Positions 62,755 to 64,000 of a DNA stretch of 64,000 nt are shown in pieces. The stretch is from Corynebacterium sp. KPL1814 (GTDB taxonomy: Bacteria > Actinomycetota > Actinomycetes > Mycobacteriales > Mycobacteriaceae). Within the stretch, counting starts at the first letter, position 1. Each line of letters begins with the position of its first letter. The notes beneath the pieces were generated by a model, which saw only the letters and a list, made by a program, of their open reading frames with translations, was not told the DNA's origin and ran no database searches. The translations under genes and the position numbers were made by a program. The stretch spans positions 75,797-139,796 of the forward strand of contig NZ_KI515775.1 in NCBI RefSeq assembly GCF_000478175.1. Direction: 5' to 3'.

Positions 62755-63280
62755 GCGCACTCCTTATTTCTGCTACCGCGTCAGCGCAAAGGATGGGGAT
62801 CTCCACCTTTTCTTGCTTGGACCACGGCTTGAGCACAAACGATGCCGGATCCATCCGGCCTGGCGGCCTTCCGATGCCTATGGAAAGACGCTGATAGTCC
62901 TTAGTACCGAGCGACTTCGTGGTAGAGCGCAGACCGTTGTGCCCGTGATCGCCGCCGCCTTGGCGCAATTTCACGGTCCCGAAGTCGAACTCTAATTCAT
63001 CGTGGACTACCACAATATCCGCGGGCGCCAGATGGAAATACTGGGCGAGTGCCTTGATCGGCCCGCCAGAAAGATTCATAAAGGACCGCGGTTTAGCGCA
63101 GATTACCTTGCGGCCGGATAGCGTTCCTTCCGCAACCTCGGTATTAGTCTTCTTATGTACCGAAAAGCTGCTCATTAATTCACCGGCGAGCTCATCGGCA
63201 ACATCGAAGCCGATATTGTGCCGCGTGCCGGAATATTTCGGGCCAGGATTGCCAAGGCCTACTACGAGTAGTGGAGTCAC
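62747..63280 (-). CDS. pth: Peptidyl-tRNA hydrolase, second copy
   Basis: A 177-residue peptidyl-tRNA hydrolase with all catalytic motifs: VGLGNPG, TRHNIGFDVADEL (His), RSFMNLSG, HDELEF (Asp) and GHNGLRS. It lacks the N-terminal extension of the other copy. Starts with GTG; no TANNNT box is evident. Position next to rplY is the conserved location of pth in many bacteria, so this is likely the ancestral copy. Confidence 0.93.
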   Translation of the reverse strand: MTPLLVVGLGNPGPKYSGTRHNIGFDVADELAGELMSSFSVHKKTNTEVAEGTLSGRKVICAKPRSFMNLSGGPIKALAQYFHLAPADIVVVHDELEFDFGTVKLRQGGGDHGHNGLRSTTKSLGTKDYQRLSIGIGRPPGRMDPASFVLKPWSKQEKVEIPILCADAVAEIRSALD

Positions 63281-63434
63281 TGCATTATTGTCGCATAGAT
63301 TGAAATTCTATTGGAAATACAATTACATGCTCCATGGAATATGCCGCCGAGTATCATTGCTGCTCGGTTGCTAAAAATACTTCTTATAACGGTGGACTTG
63401 GAGAAGTATCGTAGTGATTAAGGAGGTGCGCCCC

Positions 63435-63590
63435 ATGTCCGAAAAATCAACTGAAGTTGATCGCGAAACCGAAAATGTACCTAGTAGCAAAGTTGCTGCT
63501 GCGCGGCTCATTATCAAGCGCGCTAAGGAAGGCAAGGGCAAGATTGAAATCACGCCTAGAATTCGTGAACTTGCCGGACAAGATTTATAA
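63435..63590 (+). CDS. Unannotated 51-residue small protein
   Basis: A short frame with an exceptionally strong Shine-Dalgarno sequence (AAGGAGG ending eight bases before ATG). The protein is hydrophilic: a polar N-terminus (MSEKSTEVDRETENVPSS), then a basic helix-like middle (KVAAARLIIKRAKEGKGK) and EITPRIRELAGQDL. It stands alone between pth and rplY and is followed by a strong terminator, which suggests a true transcription unit. It could be a regulatory peptide or an antitoxin-like protein, but no family is recognised. Confidence 0.65.
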   Translation: MSEKSTEVDRETENVPSSKVAAARLIIKRAKEGKGKIEITPRIRELAGQDL

Positions 63591-63609
63591 AACCATCTAT
63601 AAAACTGCG

Positions 63610-63643
63610 ATATCGCCGTGAGCATTGCTGCTCACGGCGATAT
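63610..63643. terminator. Strong hairpin terminator between the small protein gene and rplY
   Basis: Perfect 15-bp arms (63610-63624 and 63629-63643) around a TTGC loop. The flanking genes converge. Confidence 0.85.
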
Positions 63644-63663
63644 GCGTTTGGGGGAGTGGGAAA

Positions 63664-64000
63664 CTACTCCTCAGAATCGCCGGACTCGGAGGACTCGCCC
63701 TCCTCATCGACGGAGTCGGCACCAGCGTCGGCGCCGCCTTCCTCAGCAGCCTCAGCGGCCTCTTCGAGCTCCTCGTCAACCTCAGGCAGGGAGATGGAGA
63801 GGATAACGGTCTCTGGGTCTGCCACCAGGGTGGTGCCTTCCGGCATGGTGATGTCGGCGGCGGTGATGACTTCGCCGTCCTCGAGGCCCTCGATGGACAG
63901 TTCGATCTCTTCCGGAATGTTCAGTACGTCAGCCTCAACCATGAGGACGTCTGCGTCCTGGATGTGCATGGTGCCCGGTGCGGACTCGCCGGTCAGGGTA
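63664..64000 (-). CDS. rplY: 50S ribosomal protein bL25 (Ctc/TL5 form), partial
   Basis: The last ~111 residues of a general stress protein type L25, cut by the window edge. The visible part is the C-terminal TL5 domain (IELSIEGLEDGEVITAADIT, VILSISLPE) followed by an acidic Glu/Ala tail. L25 binds 5S rRNA. The frame continues past base 64000 with the expected residues, so the start lies outside. It precedes the second pth gene, the typical order. Confidence 0.93.
   Translation of the reverse strand, partial: TLTGESAPGTMHIQDADVLMVEADVLNIPEEIELSIEGLEDGEVITAADITMPEGTTLVADPETVILSISLPEVDEELEEAAEAAEEGGADAGADSVDEEGESSESGDSEE

Noticed and set aside
1..64000. CRISPR arrays, tRNA or rRNA genes, prophage genes
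   Set aside because: No regular spaced repeats, tRNA-like cloverleaf or phage structural genes were seen in the intergenic regions read.

Overview
The window is a stretch of an actinobacterial chromosome that can be assigned to Corynebacterium with good confidence. The evidence is the gene content and order: rpmB-rpmG-rpsN-rpsR divergent from rpmE-rpmF, then a PepD/MoaB/MscL block, fthC, galU, glp, rimJ, glpR, pmt, rsmI, betP, metG, tatD, rpf2, rsmA, ispE, an ABC-F gene, gapB, pth and rplY. The DNA is fairly GC-rich. Genes whose products need a mycolic-acid type envelope (Pmt, an OafA-type acyltransferase, an MMPL exporter, Rpf2) fit this genus. The species cannot be fixed from the sequence alone.

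Layout. 1-60 is the tail of a probable IS256-type transposase. 500-2454 holds six ribosomal protein genes in two divergent operons, all zinc-ligand-free forms. 2914-5933 is a membrane-stress block (PepD protease, MoaB-like protein, small protein, MscL) that lacks the two-component pair often found next to it. 6178-8925 is a DcuC-like transporter plus a fumarase/aspartase-superfamily lyase, probably an inserted catabolic module. 8979-16812 carries folate and nucleotide-sugar genes, the divisome pair Glp/GlpR, a 3-methyladenine glycosylase lacking its usual zinc ligands, and a DoxX/anti-sigma-like pair. 16833-32067 is core housekeeping: Pmt, RsmI, BetP, MetG, TatD, Rpf2, RsmA, IspE, an AztD-like His-rich lipoprotein and an ABC-F ATPase. 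32034-47155 is more variable: an alpha/beta hydrolase, secreted and monooxygenase-like small proteins, a 1028-residue acyltransferase with a huge disordered N-terminus, a Cof-type phosphatase, an enoyl-CoA hydratase-family enzyme, an MMPL-TetR pair, a gamma-carbonic anhydrase and a patatin. 47309-56730 carries an AspT-type exchanger, PrfC, an SDR, a Ktr/Trk potassium uptake pair, a first Pth, a nitronate monooxygenase and GapB. 56777-62741 carries an ABC transporter of the lantibiotic-protection type, a NarL-type two-component system, PPK2 and a FAH-family hydrolase. The window ends with a second Pth, a 51-residue unannotated small protein and the 3' end of rplY.

System-level points. Many genes start exactly 7 (or 8) bases after a TANNNT hexamer with no Shine-Dalgarno sequence, which indicates widespread leaderless transcription; this was used to choose several start codons. 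Several perfect palindromes sit on -10 elements: the MMPL-TetR promoter, an SDR promoter, and the start of the ABC transporter next to the two-component system. The best candidate for an under-described system is the latter: a fused double-permease plus ATPase, with a 23-bp inverted repeat on its promoter and a sensor/regulator pair directly upstream.
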